Source of the DNA: JAJTHC01 sp044348005
GTDB lineage: Bacteria; Cyanobacteriota; Vampirovibrionia; Vampirovibrionales; JAJTHC01
Length of the DNA: 64,000 nucleotides
NCBI GenBank assembly: GCA_044348005.1
Contig: JBIKTR010000002.1
Coordinates: 124,001-188,000 of the forward strand
Direction of reading: 5' to 3'
Shown here: positions 1 to 8,847 of the stretch, one piece after another
Position numbering within the stretch: position 1 is the first letter of the stretch
Layout of the letters: each line of letters starts with the position of its first letter
Notes under the pieces: model-generated
What the model was told of the DNA's origin: nothing
The model's input: the letters and a program-made list of their open reading frames with translations, nothing else
The model's database searches: none
Made by a program: the position numbers and the translations under genes

Positions 1-32
1 GTACTTTTATTTCAACACTTAAGGATCTTCTT

Positions 33-1349
33 ATGGCTTCTTTTTCTTCTGGCTCCCCTTCTTCATTTCCACTCCAAGCCCCAAGTCTCACCACAGTGCC
101 TTTGCCGGCACCTGCTCCGCCCGTGTCGAACTTTTTTAGCTCTTCTAACCCTTCAACGACAGTGGCGCCTACTTTAGAACCTGCCTTGTCTGCAGATTCT
201 TTTACCCCTTCAGTCGCAACTCAACCCGCTGAATCCCTAACATCGGGGTTAGAGGCTACTTCTACAAACCTGCCTTCAGAAACCCAAAACTTGATGCTTA
301 ATCCCCCCTCGGAAAAGCAAGCCCCTACCAATCCCACAAAAAAGGGCTTTTTGCAATGGATTCAATCACCCTGGGGCATCGCTACAGGGGTCGCCACCGC
401 GGCGGTAGCGGGACTAGGTGTATGGGGCGCCATTCACAACCACAGTCAAGCCAAAAACCCGATTGTACAATTACAACGCATGGTAGAACATTTAAATCAA
501 GGAGACCTCAATGAAGAGGCCTTAGGCCAATCCTTGGCAGACTATACGAGCCATTTAAAAACCATGTTAGAAAATCTCACCGCGCACGAATCGCCTGTTT
601 TAGAAAAACTCTCTTCTGCCATAGAAAGCGTGCATGGCAAGCATGGTCACCTAGAAATTGCCCAAAAGGCGTTACTGGAAGGCTTGGGCGAAACAAAACC
701 GGTGAATTTAAAGGGCTTGAGTGTACAAGCACGTCAAGCGATTCATGATGCGTCGGCTAAGTTAGTCGAAGGCCTGGGTAAAACGTCCCCTCCACCAAAG
801 GAAAAAGCGGGGTATTGGGATGTAATGGAACAAGCCATGCGCTGGTTATTGCATCCACATGGGGAAGAGCGTATGGGTATTAAATCAGAAAAAGACTTAA
901 GCACTACCGCACAAAAGTTACTTGACGCATTAACAGCAGTCGACCCCCACCACGATCACTTTAAAGCAGAACAGAAGGCCCTGAGTGCTTGGGTTGACCC
1001 TTCAGACGCGTTTTTGGCAAAATGGCCTTTGCCACCTAAAAAAGATACCCCCCTTGATGTGGTGAATGTGGCGTCACTTTCTGAGTCCGCGGTGCTAAAC
1101 GAAGGTGGTACGCTTTACAATGCACGCGTACAGGCGTTGGCTTCTAAAAAAACAAAGGAACGAGCACCTCTTCAAGAACGCTTAACAGAGCTTAACAAAA
1201 CTGGGCTGGGTGCAGGGTACGGCGTGCTTTCAGAGCGTAATGGCTTTACAGACCTTGAAGCACGCCTCTTGCCTAAAGTTGAATCCGAAGAGAAAAACTG
1301 GTTCGGTAAAGCATTGGAGCGGATTATAAATCTATTATCCTCTGACTAA
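33..1349 (+). CDS. Unknown membrane-anchored protein with Pro/Ser/Thr-rich N-terminus
   Basis: I do not recognise this 438-residue protein. Residues 1-100 are low-complexity and rich in Pro, Ser and Thr. A single hydrophobic Ala/Gly-rich segment lies at about residues 114-134 (WGIATGVATAAVAG). The remaining 300 residues are charged and look mostly helical. There is no N-terminal signal peptide, so the disordered head probably precedes an internal anchor; topology is not determined. An AAGGA ribosome-binding site lies just upstream of the ATG. It is followed by a hairpin with a T-run and converges on uvrA. The style (disordered head, short membrane segment, helical tail) resembles the unknown proteins at 41685-43067 and 46978-47964, but I see no clear sequence match. 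The reading frame is convincing; no function is assigned. Confidence 0.75.
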   Translation: MASFSSGSPSSFPLQAPSLTTVPLPAPAPPVSNFFSSSNPSTTVAPTLEPALSADSFTPSVATQPAESLTSGLEATSTNLPSETQNLMLNPPSEKQAPTNPTKKGFLQWIQSPWGIATGVATAAVAGLGVWGAIHNHSQAKNPIVQLQRMVEHLNQGDLNEEALGQSLADYTSHLKTMLENLTAHESPVLEKLSSAIESVHGKHGHLEIAQKALLEGLGETKPVNLKGLSVQARQAIHDASAKLVEGLGKTSPPPKEKAGYWDVMEQAMRWLLHPHGEERMGIKSEKDLSTTAQKLLDALTAVDPHHDHFKAEQKALSAWVDPSDAFLAKWPLPPKKDTPLDVVNVASLSESAVLNEGGTLYNARVQALASKKTKERAPLQERLTELNKTGLGAGYGVLSERNGFTDLEARLLPKVESEEKNWFGKALERIINLLSSD

Positions 1350-1403
1350 AGAACAAGCAAAAAAATTCTATAGTGAAAATCCCTAATTTCTCTCGCAAAC
1401 TTC

Positions 1404-1441
1404 GCCCCCCCCCCCTTCATGTCACAATGGAGGGGGCTTTT
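1404..1441 (+). terminator. Rho-independent terminator of the first gene
   Basis: A G/C-rich hairpin (GCCCCC with extra C's paired with GAGGGGGC, loop around ATGTCACAA) is followed by TTTT on the + strand. It ends at the stop codon of the converging uvrA gene. The left arm contains an 11-C run. Confidence 0.7.
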
Positions 1442-4315
1442 CTACAGATAAGACGCCGTGACACTCGCCGTCTCTTTTAAAAAGCCAGCCAAATCCCCTT
1501 CATACACCACATGACCCCCCAACGCGTCCGCTTCAGGGCCCATGTCCACCACCCAATCGGCGGCTTCACGAATAAATTGCGTATTATGCTCAATCACAAT
1601 CACCGTATGCCCCACCTTCACAAGCCGTTGCAACGCTTTTACCAACACGGGTACATCGCTCATATGTAAGCCTCGTGTGGGTTCATCAAACAAAAAAAGC
1701 GACGGCTTGGCCACAGGCTTGTCTTCCACAGGCAAATACGGCGCCAACTTCAAGCGCTGGGCTTCGCCCCCAGAAAGTGTGGTCGTCGCCTGCCCCATGG
1801 GCAGATACCCCAACCCCAGATCCACCAAGCACTGCAAACGCTTGCGTACCTTTGGGGCGGTTTTGAAAAATTGCATGGCTTCTTCCACGCTTAGGCCTAA
1901 CACATCGTGAATGTTACGGCCAAACAACTCCACGGAAAGGACGCTGTCTTGAAATCGCTTGCCGTTACAGTCGCTACAAAGCATCGTCATATTCGCCATA
2001 AATTGCATGTCAATGCTTACTTCGCCTAGGCCTTCACAAGTTTCACAGCGTCCGCCTTTGCTATTAAAAGAAAAATGCCCAGCACTCAAGCCCAAGGCCT
2101 TGGCCTTGACCGATTCACTAAAAAGCTTTCGAATTTCATCATACGCTTTGACCACTGTGGCGGGGTTTGAACGCGATGAACGAGCGGGGGTGGATTGATC
2201 CACCCAAATAACACCCCCTGTAAAATGTTCTAAGCCTTCAATGCCCACGCACGGCAACACGTCAAAGGCGGGCAAGTCGCCTTGGGCATTTAACACCTGC
2301 CCGTACAACGTTTGCACCAGCAAACTAGACTTTCCTGCTCCACTAACGCCTGTTACACAGCTTAACTGCCCAACAGGGAATCGAACGTTGATGTTTTTAA
2401 GATTGTAACCACTGGCGCCATAAATGTTTAAGTACTGCGTGGCGGGTTCTAGGGGAGCAAGCTTGAACTGTTTTGGCGCTTTTAAGCCTTGGGCGGTTTG
2501 GGTGTGGCTTTTTAAAAGCGACGCATACGTGCCTTGAAAGAGAATGTTGCCTCCATGTTTGCCACTGCCCACGCCCATGTCAATCACCGCATCCGCGTGC
2601 TTCATGACTTCAGGGTCATGTTCCACCAATACCACGGTATTGCCCAAGTCTTTGAGCTGTGTTAAAACACTCATCAAATGTTCCGTATCTCGCGGGTGCA
2701 AGCCCACGGTGGGTTCATCCAACACGTAGAGCGTTTCAGTCAGTTCACTGCCAATGGAAGAAATCAACTGCACCCGATGCGCTTCCCCTGAAGAGAGGCT
2801 TCTTAAGGGACGCAACAAAGGCAAGTAGCCCAAGCCAACGGCTTCAAGCCATTGCAACCGTTGCAGGAGCGAGGCCCAGGCATCCATCGCCACACGAGGC
2901 AAGTGCTTCGGCACAGGAAGCTCAAGGCCCTTGAATCGTTTAAGAAGATCTTGCACAGGCGTTTTGAGCCAATCTTCATAGCTCAACGCAAGCAATTTCG
3001 TTTCTTTGGCCAAGGGATTCAGCCGACTGCCTTCACACGCCGTACATTCAAAGTACCCCCGATACTTGGCGAGGTGCATACGGACGTGCATTTTATAACG
3101 CTTGGTTTCTAAATACGCAAAAAACGGACGAATACCGACAAACGTCCCAAAGCCGTCCCATAGTTTGCGTTGATCTTCAGGGGTCAGGGCGTCATACGCC
3201 ACATTAAGCGGAATACCGTGGCGCTTGGCTTCTTGTTCTAGGTGGAGTTGCACGTCACGATAAGAGGGTGTTTGAAACGCATGCACCGCACCGCCTCGCA
3301 AGCTTTCCTTTTTGTTGGGAATGATGCGTGCTTCATCTAAGCCCATCACACGGCCGTAGCCTTCACACGTGGAACAAGCGCCTTGCGGGTGCATGTAATG
3401 AAAATGGTGGGGCGTCAAAGAGGGAATGCTCTGCCCGCAGTCGAAGCATCCGTTACTGGTGAGTAGAGTCTTTGTGGTCGTGGTGTCGCCTATTTTGAAT
3501 TGAGCCACCCACGCAATGCCCTTGTCGCTGCCTAAAAGTTCTAGGCTATGGTTGACGCGGTTGATGACGTCATTCAAGCGATTGAGCAAGGCGTCATCCA
3601 CCTGTCCCTTAAACTTAAAGCGATCCAACAAAAAGCAAATCTGTTGCGTTTCATGCACCAGATTTTTAGTCCAAGTGGGCATGGATTCGCTCAGCATCAC
3701 GGGTTTGAACGCCACATCTAACAGGCGATCATAACCCAAGCCAAATAAGACTGCATACAAGGGTTTCATCAATTTTTTGGGGACTTGTAAACTCAAGTAC
3801 ACGGCGGTTTCTGTGGGTAAATCGGCAAATAAATAGGTGGGCAAGTCTTCAGCCAAATTCTGCACCAAGCGATGCGATCCGCAACGAGAGCAAGTCTTTT
3901 CACCCAAGTAATAAAAGAGTTGTGCCAAATAATCAATCGCATCAATGCTCACCCCGACGGTGGCCCGAGCGTTGGTGACAGGGTTATGTTGAGACAACCC
4001 CACCGCAGGGGGAATGTTATGCACTTCTTCCACCCGAGCCTTTTGGAATTGTTCCATAAATTGCCGCGCGTAAGACGACAACGATTCCATGAAGCGACGC
4101 TTGCCTTCGGCGTACAGCGTGTCAAAGGCAAGCGACGACTTTCCGCAACCCGAAGGCCCTGTAATGACGGTGAGCTGGTTGAGGGGAATGTCGACATCGA
4201 GATGCTTGAGATTATGCTCATACGCCCCCCGAATGCGGATGCAGTCCAAAAGCGCCGAAGACTCTTCTGAAGTATTCAAGACGCTCTTTTCTGTAAGGGA
4301 TGAATCGACAGACAT
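1442..4315 (-). CDS. uvrA: UvrA-family excinuclease ABC subunit A (divergent paralogue type)
   Basis: UvrA is the DNA-damage-recognising ATPase of nucleotide excision repair, acting as a dimer with UvrB. Two ABC modules are visible: Walker A GPSGCGKSS (residues 53-61) and GVSGAGKSS; signatures LSSGEAHR and LSGGEAQR; Walker B segments ending DEPTVGLH and DEPTRGLH. Two C-x2-C...C-x2-C zinc modules are intact (CFDCG...CSTCEG and CETCEG...CSDCNG). The length of 957 residues is near the usual value of about 940. The segment after the first Walker A reads IPPAVGLSQHNPVTNARATVG instead of the classical form with NPRSTVGT, which points to a paralogous UvrA class rather than canonical UvrA. It lies 72 bp downstream of fabF on the same strand, so it may be the last gene of the fatty-acid cluster. 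Whether the genome also holds a canonical uvrA cannot be seen here. Confidence 0.9.
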   Translation of the reverse strand: MSVDSSLTEKSVLNTSEESSALLDCIRIRGAYEHNLKHLDVDIPLNQLTVITGPSGCGKSSLAFDTLYAEGKRRFMESLSSYARQFMEQFQKARVEEVHNIPPAVGLSQHNPVTNARATVGVSIDAIDYLAQLFYYLGEKTCSRCGSHRLVQNLAEDLPTYLFADLPTETAVYLSLQVPKKLMKPLYAVLFGLGYDRLLDVAFKPVMLSESMPTWTKNLVHETQQICFLLDRFKFKGQVDDALLNRLNDVINRVNHSLELLGSDKGIAWVAQFKIGDTTTTKTLLTSNGCFDCGQSIPSLTPHHFHYMHPQGACSTCEGYGRVMGLDEARIIPNKKESLRGGAVHAFQTPSYRDVQLHLEQEAKRHGIPLNVAYDALTPEDQRKLWDGFGTFVGIRPFFAYLETKRYKMHVRMHLAKYRGYFECTACEGSRLNPLAKETKLLALSYEDWLKTPVQDLLKRFKGLELPVPKHLPRVAMDAWASLLQRLQWLEAVGLGYLPLLRPLRSLSSGEAHRVQLISSIGSELTETLYVLDEPTVGLHPRDTEHLMSVLTQLKDLGNTVVLVEHDPEVMKHADAVIDMGVGSGKHGGNILFQGTYASLLKSHTQTAQGLKAPKQFKLAPLEPATQYLNIYGASGYNLKNINVRFPVGQLSCVTGVSGAGKSSLLVQTLYGQVLNAQGDLPAFDVLPCVGIEGLEHFTGGVIWVDQSTPARSSRSNPATVVKAYDEIRKLFSESVKAKALGLSAGHFSFNSKGGRCETCEGLGEVSIDMQFMANMTMLCSDCNGKRFQDSVLSVELFGRNIHDVLGLSVEEAMQFFKTAPKVRKRLQCLVDLGLGYLPMGQATTTLSGGEAQRLKLAPYLPVEDKPVAKPSLFLFDEPTRGLHMSDVPVLVKALQRLVKVGHTVIVIEHNTQFIREAADWVVDMGPEADALGGHVVYEGDLAGFLKETASVTASYL

Positions 4316-4387
4316 CAGGACACCTGTTTCATTAGATGAAGTTTTTTATTGGAAGAGCTAATGTGAGCAGGTGAACACTGATCTCTT

Positions 4388-5638
4388 CTAATCTTCAAAA
4401 CGCTTGATGATGAGGCAACTGTTATGCCCGCCAAAGCCAAAGGAGTTCGACATGGCATAAGTAAAGTTTTCCACCTTACGCGCCGTGTGAGGCACATAAT
4501 CAAGATCGCACCCTTCATCGGGGTTGTCCAAGTTAATGGTGGGCGGAACGGTTTGATGCAACAACGCTTCAATACAGATAATCGCTTCAATGGCTCCTGT
4601 CGCGCCCAACATGTGACCGTGCATACTTTTGGTGGAAGACACCAACAAGCCGTTATGGGCATATTCCCCAAACACACGTTTAATCGCGACCGTTTCGGCC
4701 AAATCACCCAATGGCGTTGAAGTCCCATGGGCATTGATGTAGTTAATCGCTTCAGGTTCGAGATCTGCCGAACGCAAGGCCGCCGTCATCGCACGAGAGG
4801 CGCCCAGACCTTCTTTGTGAGGCATCACAATGTCAAAGGCATCGGAAGAGCGACCATAGCCCACAAGTTCCGCATAGATTTTCGCCCCACGGGCTTTGGC
4901 GATCTCATAATCTTCTAAAATCAACACACCCGCCCCTTCTGAAATGACAAAGCCGTCACGGTCTTTGTCAAACGGTCGACTGGCATGTTCAGGGTCGTCA
5001 TTACGACCTGTCAAAGCTTTCATGTTGTTAAAACCAGCAACAGCGACTGCCGTTAGAGGGGCTTCGGCCCCACCAGCGACTACGGCATCACATTCGCCAG
5101 CTTGAATCATTTTCACCGCTTGCCCAATGCAATCGGTACCTGTGGCACAGGCGGTCACCAACGCAAAGTTAGGGCCTGTAATCCCCAGTTCAATGGAAAT
5201 GCGTCCGCACGCCATGTCTGGAATCATCATCGGAACCAAGAAGGGGGAGGCCTTGCTGTAACCCTTTTCCATACTGGCAATCACCGTTTCTTCCATGGTG
5301 ATTAACCCACCAGAACCTGTGCCTACCACTACGCCCATGCGGTGCTTTTCAACATGGCCTTCAATGCCAGAATCTTCATAGGCTTGAATCGCAGCCACCA
5401 GTCCCAACTGGGCAAAGCGATCCATACGACGGGCTTTTTTCTTGTCCATGTAATCTTCAGGATTAAAGCCCACAATTTCCCCTGCCACTTTACAGGTGCG
5501 TCTTTCTTCGGGGATGACTTCAATAAAGCGAATGCCACTACGGCCTGCTTCGAGGTTTTCCCATAATTCAGCATTATTTTTGCCCATTGGCGAAATACTG
5601 CCCATTCCAGTTACAACGACACGTTTTTGACTCATCAT
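4388..5638 (-). CDS. fabF: 3-oxoacyl-[acyl-carrier-protein] synthase II (FabF)
   Basis: This condensing enzyme elongates acyl-ACP with malonyl-ACP in type II fatty acid synthesis. With the start chosen here the Cys-His-His triad is Cys164 (in VTACATGTD), His304 (NAHGTSTPLGD) and His340 (KSMHGHMLGA), matching the E. coli FabF spacing. The frame stays open to 5716, but those 26 extra residues (MFVWKVFSRR...) have no counterpart in the family and no ribosome-binding site. The ATG at 5638 has GGA seven bases upstream and gives 416 residues, the usual length. A second ATG follows immediately. It is preceded by acpP as in E. coli. There is no sign of damage. Confidence 0.95.
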   Translation of the reverse strand: MMSQKRVVVTGMGSISPMGKNNAELWENLEAGRSGIRFIEVIPEERRTCKVAGEIVGFNPEDYMDKKKARRMDRFAQLGLVAAIQAYEDSGIEGHVEKHRMGVVVGTGSGGLITMEETVIASMEKGYSKASPFLVPMMIPDMACGRISIELGITGPNFALVTACATGTDCIGQAVKMIQAGECDAVVAGGAEAPLTAVAVAGFNNMKALTGRNDDPEHASRPFDKDRDGFVISEGAGVLILEDYEIAKARGAKIYAELVGYGRSSDAFDIVMPHKEGLGASRAMTAALRSADLEPEAINYINAHGTSTPLGDLAETVAIKRVFGEYAHNGLLVSSTKSMHGHMLGATGAIEAIICIEALLHQTVPPTINLDNPDEGCDLDYVPHTARKVENFTYAMSNSFGFGGHNSCLIIKRFED

Positions 5639-5725
5639 CAGGGGATCCACATAGTTTAATTTTTGACGTAAAAAGGGGAATGAAGGTCTTCTACTGAAGA
5701 CCTTCCATACAAACAAAGAGGGAAC

Positions 5726-5959
5726 CTACTGGTTACGCTCGACATAGTTTACGGCATCCTGAATGGTGGCGATTTTTTCAGCGTCTTCATCAGGAATTTC
5801 GCATCCAAATTCTTCTTCTAAGGCCATGACCAATTCAACCGTATCTAAAGAATCGGCACCCAAATCTTGCTGAAAATTGGCTTCAGGTTTGACTTGATCT
5901 TCTTCAACATTCAACTGTTCAATGACGACTTTTTTCACACGTTCTAGTACGCTAGACAT
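5726..5959 (-). CDS. acpP: Acyl carrier protein
   Basis: ACP carries growing acyl chains on a 4'-phosphopantetheine arm. The 77-residue product is acidic and has the invariant attachment site, Ser37, in GADSLDTVEL, preceded by the typical helix I (VLERVKKVVIEQL). The start at 5959 is chosen because GGAG lies ten bases upstream and the product then begins MSSVLERVKK; the frame is open 11 codons further upstream but without family similarity. It lies between fabG and fabF in the usual order and is surely cotranscribed with them. Confidence 0.96.
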   Translation of the reverse strand: MSSVLERVKKVVIEQLNVEEDQVKPEANFQQDLGADSLDTVELVMALEEEFGCEIPDEDAEKIATIQDAVNYVERNQ

Positions 5960-6022
5960 AGTATTTATTCTCCAATTTAAATATGGGGCCATTTGCCCAC
6001 TACTTATAATGACGTATCAAGC

Positions 6023-6760
6023 TTAAAATACAAGCCCACCGTCCACACCAATGACTTGGCCTGTAATATACTGCCCGTGGGTGGCTAAAAACAGCACCGT
6101 ATTGGCAATATCTTCAGGGCGCCCAAAGCGTTTTAAAGGAATCGCATTGAGCAATTGATCCTTGTGAGGCAAATCGCCCGTCATGTCGGTTTCAATAAAA
6201 CCGGGAGCAATGGCGTTACAGGTCACGCCTCTGGCACCGAGTTCTTTGGCCACCGTTTTGCTTAAGCCAATCAATCCCGCTTTTGCGGCGGCATAATTGA
6301 CTTGCCCTGCATTACCGTAAACACCAACCACGCTTGAAATGTTGATAATGGTGCCTTTACGTTGCTTCATCATGACTTTTCCCGCCGCACGAGTGGTGTG
6401 AAACACCCCTGTGAGATTCGTTTGAATCACCTCATCCCAGTCTTCATCTTTCATGCGAATCATCAGGGTGTCTCGGGTAATGCCCGCATTATTCACGAGT
6501 ACATCGACCGATCCAAAATCAGCCACCACATCATCAATCAAGGCTTGGCAGGCTTTCGGATCCCCCGCGTCAGACGCATAGGCTTTAACGGTTTGACCCG
6601 TCTCAGCAGAAAGGGTGCTGGCCAATTCATCCGCCTTTGCGCGACTGGAATGGTAGGTAAAGGCGACTTCAAACCCCGCACGCGCCAACGTTTCTACGCA
6701 AGCTTTACCAATACCGCGTGAGCCTCCTGTTACAATCGCCACTTGTTTTTGTGCGTTCAT
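6023..6760 (-). CDS. fabG: 3-oxoacyl-[acyl-carrier-protein] reductase (FabG)
   Basis: This NADPH-dependent short-chain dehydrogenase reduces 3-oxoacyl-ACP in the elongation cycle. The Rossmann nucleotide-binding motif TGGSRGIG is at residues 11-18 and NNAG at 90-93. The catalytic set is Ser142/143, Tyr156 and Lys160 (ISSVVGVYGNAGQVNYAAAK). The length of 245 residues is typical. An AAGGAA ribosome-binding site precedes the ATG. It lies between fabD and acpP with gaps of 18 and 63 bp, consistent with one operon. Confidence 0.96.
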   Translation of the reverse strand: MNAQKQVAIVTGGSRGIGKACVETLARAGFEVAFTYHSSRAKADELASTLSAETGQTVKAYASDAGDPKACQALIDDVVADFGSVDVLVNNAGITRDTLMIRMKDEDWDEVIQTNLTGVFHTTRAAGKVMMKQRKGTIINISSVVGVYGNAGQVNYAAAKAGLIGLSKTVAKELGARGVTCNAIAPGFIETDMTGDLPHKDQLLNAIPLKRFGRPEDIANTVLFLATHGQYITGQVIGVDGGLVF

Positions 6761-6778
6761 GTCAGTTCCTTTTCTTCA

Positions 6779-7765
6779 TTAAACGAGTGAAGACACCCCA
6801 CAAGTCTGAAAGGCTTCCACCACTTCAGCCAGTGATTCGGGGTCATACACATTGTAAACGTCCACTTCAGGGTAACTTTTCTTCATCAGTCCCGTCAGCA
6901 CTTTGCCTGGTCCAAACTCAATCACGGCATTCACGCCAAGGCCTTCAACCAAGGCATGAAGGGTGTTTGTCCATTGAACACTTGAAGGCATTTGCCTAAT
7001 GGAAGCCGTTTTTAGATCGTCAGACGCTTGCGTGGCTTGCGCGTCTACATTCGTGATCACAGGCACGCGAGCGTCTTGAAACGTTACGCGTTGCAACACC
7101 CGAGCAAAGGCTTCAGCAGGCACTTGCATTAAAGGGGAATGAAAGGCGCCACCCACAGGCAAGGGAATAACGCGCTTGGCTCCCGCTTCTTTAAGGGCAG
7201 GGGTGGCTTGTTCAATGCCTCGTAACGTTCCCGAAATCACCTGTTGCGTAGGACTATTGTCATTAGCAACCACGGCAATTTCACCCTGAAGTTCAAGGGA
7301 AGCCAAGGCCTGTGTAATGCTTGTTGCACTAAGACCTAAGACGGCCGCCATAGTGCCTTCTGGAGCATCTTCCATAAGCCGCGCTCGCGTTTCAATAATT
7401 GGAACGACGTCTTCAAGGCTCAAGGCGCCTGAAGCCACAAGGGCGGAAAACTCTCCCAAACTATGGCCAGCAACCGCCACTGGCGTCAAACTCACCCGCG
7501 CCTTGAAGGCTTCATAAGCCGCCAAAGACACCGCCAAAATGGCAGGTTGCGTGTAAAGCGTGCGGTTTAGGGCTTCGGCTGGGCCGTGAAACATGATGTC
7601 TAGCAACGAACGCCCCGCTTCATCAGCAGGCATAAGGGCATTGGCTTGATTGAAGAGGGCTTTTAAATGGGTACTGGACTCATAAAAGGCTTGCCCCATT
7701 CCTACGGATTGAGACCCTTGCCCCGGAAATAAAAACGCGACTTTTTTGGACTGCGTAGGACTCAT
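6779..7765 (-). CDS. fabD: Malonyl-CoA-ACP transacylase (FabD)
   Basis: FabD moves malonyl groups from CoA to ACP, supplying the extender for all condensing enzymes. The N-terminal FPGQGSQ (13-19) and the nucleophile elbow GHSLGE with Ser102 are intact, and the partner His209 lies in GGAFHSPLM. The length of 328 residues is slightly above the usual 305-315, with a short C-terminal tail. The start overlaps the fabH stop by four bases (ATGA), implying translational coupling. Confidence 0.95.
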   Translation of the reverse strand: MSPTQSKKVAFLFPGQGSQSVGMGQAFYESSTHLKALFNQANALMPADEAGRSLLDIMFHGPAEALNRTLYTQPAILAVSLAAYEAFKARVSLTPVAVAGHSLGEFSALVASGALSLEDVVPIIETRARLMEDAPEGTMAAVLGLSATSITQALASLELQGEIAVVANDNSPTQQVISGTLRGIEQATPALKEAGAKRVIPLPVGGAFHSPLMQVPAEAFARVLQRVTFQDARVPVITNVDAQATQASDDLKTASIRQMPSSVQWTNTLHALVEGLGVNAVIEFGPGKVLTGLMKKSYPEVDVYNVYDPESLAEVVEAFQTCGVSSLV

Positions 7766-8832
7766 GAAGCACGTCCTCCTTCTTGAGGGGGTTGGGTGTG
7801 GGCTATTTTTTCAAAGCTGGGCCCAGACCATATAAAGTAACTCGACGCCCAAGCCAAACCGCCTCCAAAACCACAGGTCATCACACGGTTGCCGTTTTGA
7901 ATTTGACCATTTCGCACGGCTTCATCCAACGCCAACGGCACGGAAGCGGCCGAGGTATTGCCGTACTTGTCTAAGTTAATCACCATTTTTTCGCGTGGGA
8001 TTCCCAAACGTTCGTTCATGGCATCCATAATACGGATATTGGCTTGATGCAACACCAAGGCATCGATATCTTCAAGCGTTTCGCCTGCATTTTCAAGTGT
8101 TTGGCGAATGGAAGAGGGCACAACGCCTACCGCAAATTTAAACACCTCGCGTCCGTTCATTTGCACGTAAGGGTTACGTGGTGTGGGCTGGGGAAGAATG
8201 GGGCAGTTGAACAAGTCGTAATCGGCATGAAGCTCATCGGCCTTACTACCGTCGAGGTTACCGTCATTGGCCAAAAATCCATCGAACGTTTCACTGGCTT
8301 CTATGACCACAGCACCAGCGGCATCCCCAAATAAAACGCAGGTATTTCGATCGCTCCAGTCCATGACGCGTGAATGGGCGTCTGCCCCAATCACCAACGC
8401 TTTTTTGGCTGAACCAGACCGTAAAAATTGTTCTGCGGTAATTAAAGCGGCCACAAAACCTGTACAGGCCAACGCCAAATCAAAGCCAAAAGATTTGCTC
8501 GCCCCTATCGCCGTTTGAATGCGAGACGCCATGGCGGGGTAACGTTCATCAGGGGTGGTGGTGGCGACAATAATGAGATCAATTTCAGCGCCATCAACCC
8601 CTGCCATGGCCAAGGCTTGTTTGGATGCTTCAACCCCTAAATCCGTGAGCATTTCATCCCCACTCAACACATGGCGGGTGCGAATCCCCGTGCGTGTTTG
8701 AATCCATTCATCGGTGGTTTCCACCATTTTGGCCATGTCGTTATTGTTCAATACAGTCGGTGGCACCGAAGAACCCACCCCCACTATTTTTACGCCACAG
8801 GGCTTCGTTTGTTGCTTAGGATTGTTGACCAC
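7762..8832 (-). CDS. fabH: 3-oxoacyl-[acyl-carrier-protein] synthase III (FabH)
   Basis: FabH starts fatty acid synthesis by condensing an acyl-CoA, commonly acetyl-CoA, with malonyl-ACP. The Cys-His-Asn triad is visible: Cys123 (LALACTGFVAA), His262 (VLHQANIRI) and Asn292 (KYGNTSAAS). At 356 residues it is longer than the usual 320-335; the excess is a 12-residue N-terminal leader and a polar C-terminal tail of about 20 residues that overlaps the fabD start. It lies 15 bp downstream of plsX. Confidence 0.95.
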   Translation of the reverse strand: MVNNPKQQTKPCGVKIVGVGSSVPPTVLNNNDMAKMVETTDEWIQTRTGIRTRHVLSGDEMLTDLGVEASKQALAMAGVDGAEIDLIIVATTTPDERYPAMASRIQTAIGASKSFGFDLALACTGFVAALITAEQFLRSGSAKKALVIGADAHSRVMDWSDRNTCVLFGDAAGAVVIEASETFDGFLANDGNLDGSKADELHADYDLFNCPILPQPTPRNPYVQMNGREVFKFAVGVVPSSIRQTLENAGETLEDIDALVLHQANIRIMDAMNERLGIPREKMVINLDKYGNTSAASVPLALDEAVRNGQIQNGNRVMTCGFGGGLAWASSYFIWSGPSFEKIAHTQPPQEGGRAS

Positions 8833-8847
8833 GTGCTTTCCTCACTC

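Noticed and set aside
1542..1910. Open frames opposite uvrA, fabF, clpC, gatB and other genes
   Set aside because: They lie wholly inside strongly supported genes on the other strand and have no recognisable products.
4388..5716. Longer FabF starting at 5716
   Set aside because: The 26 extra residues lack family similarity and a ribosome-binding site; the start at 5638 restores the usual catalytic numbering.
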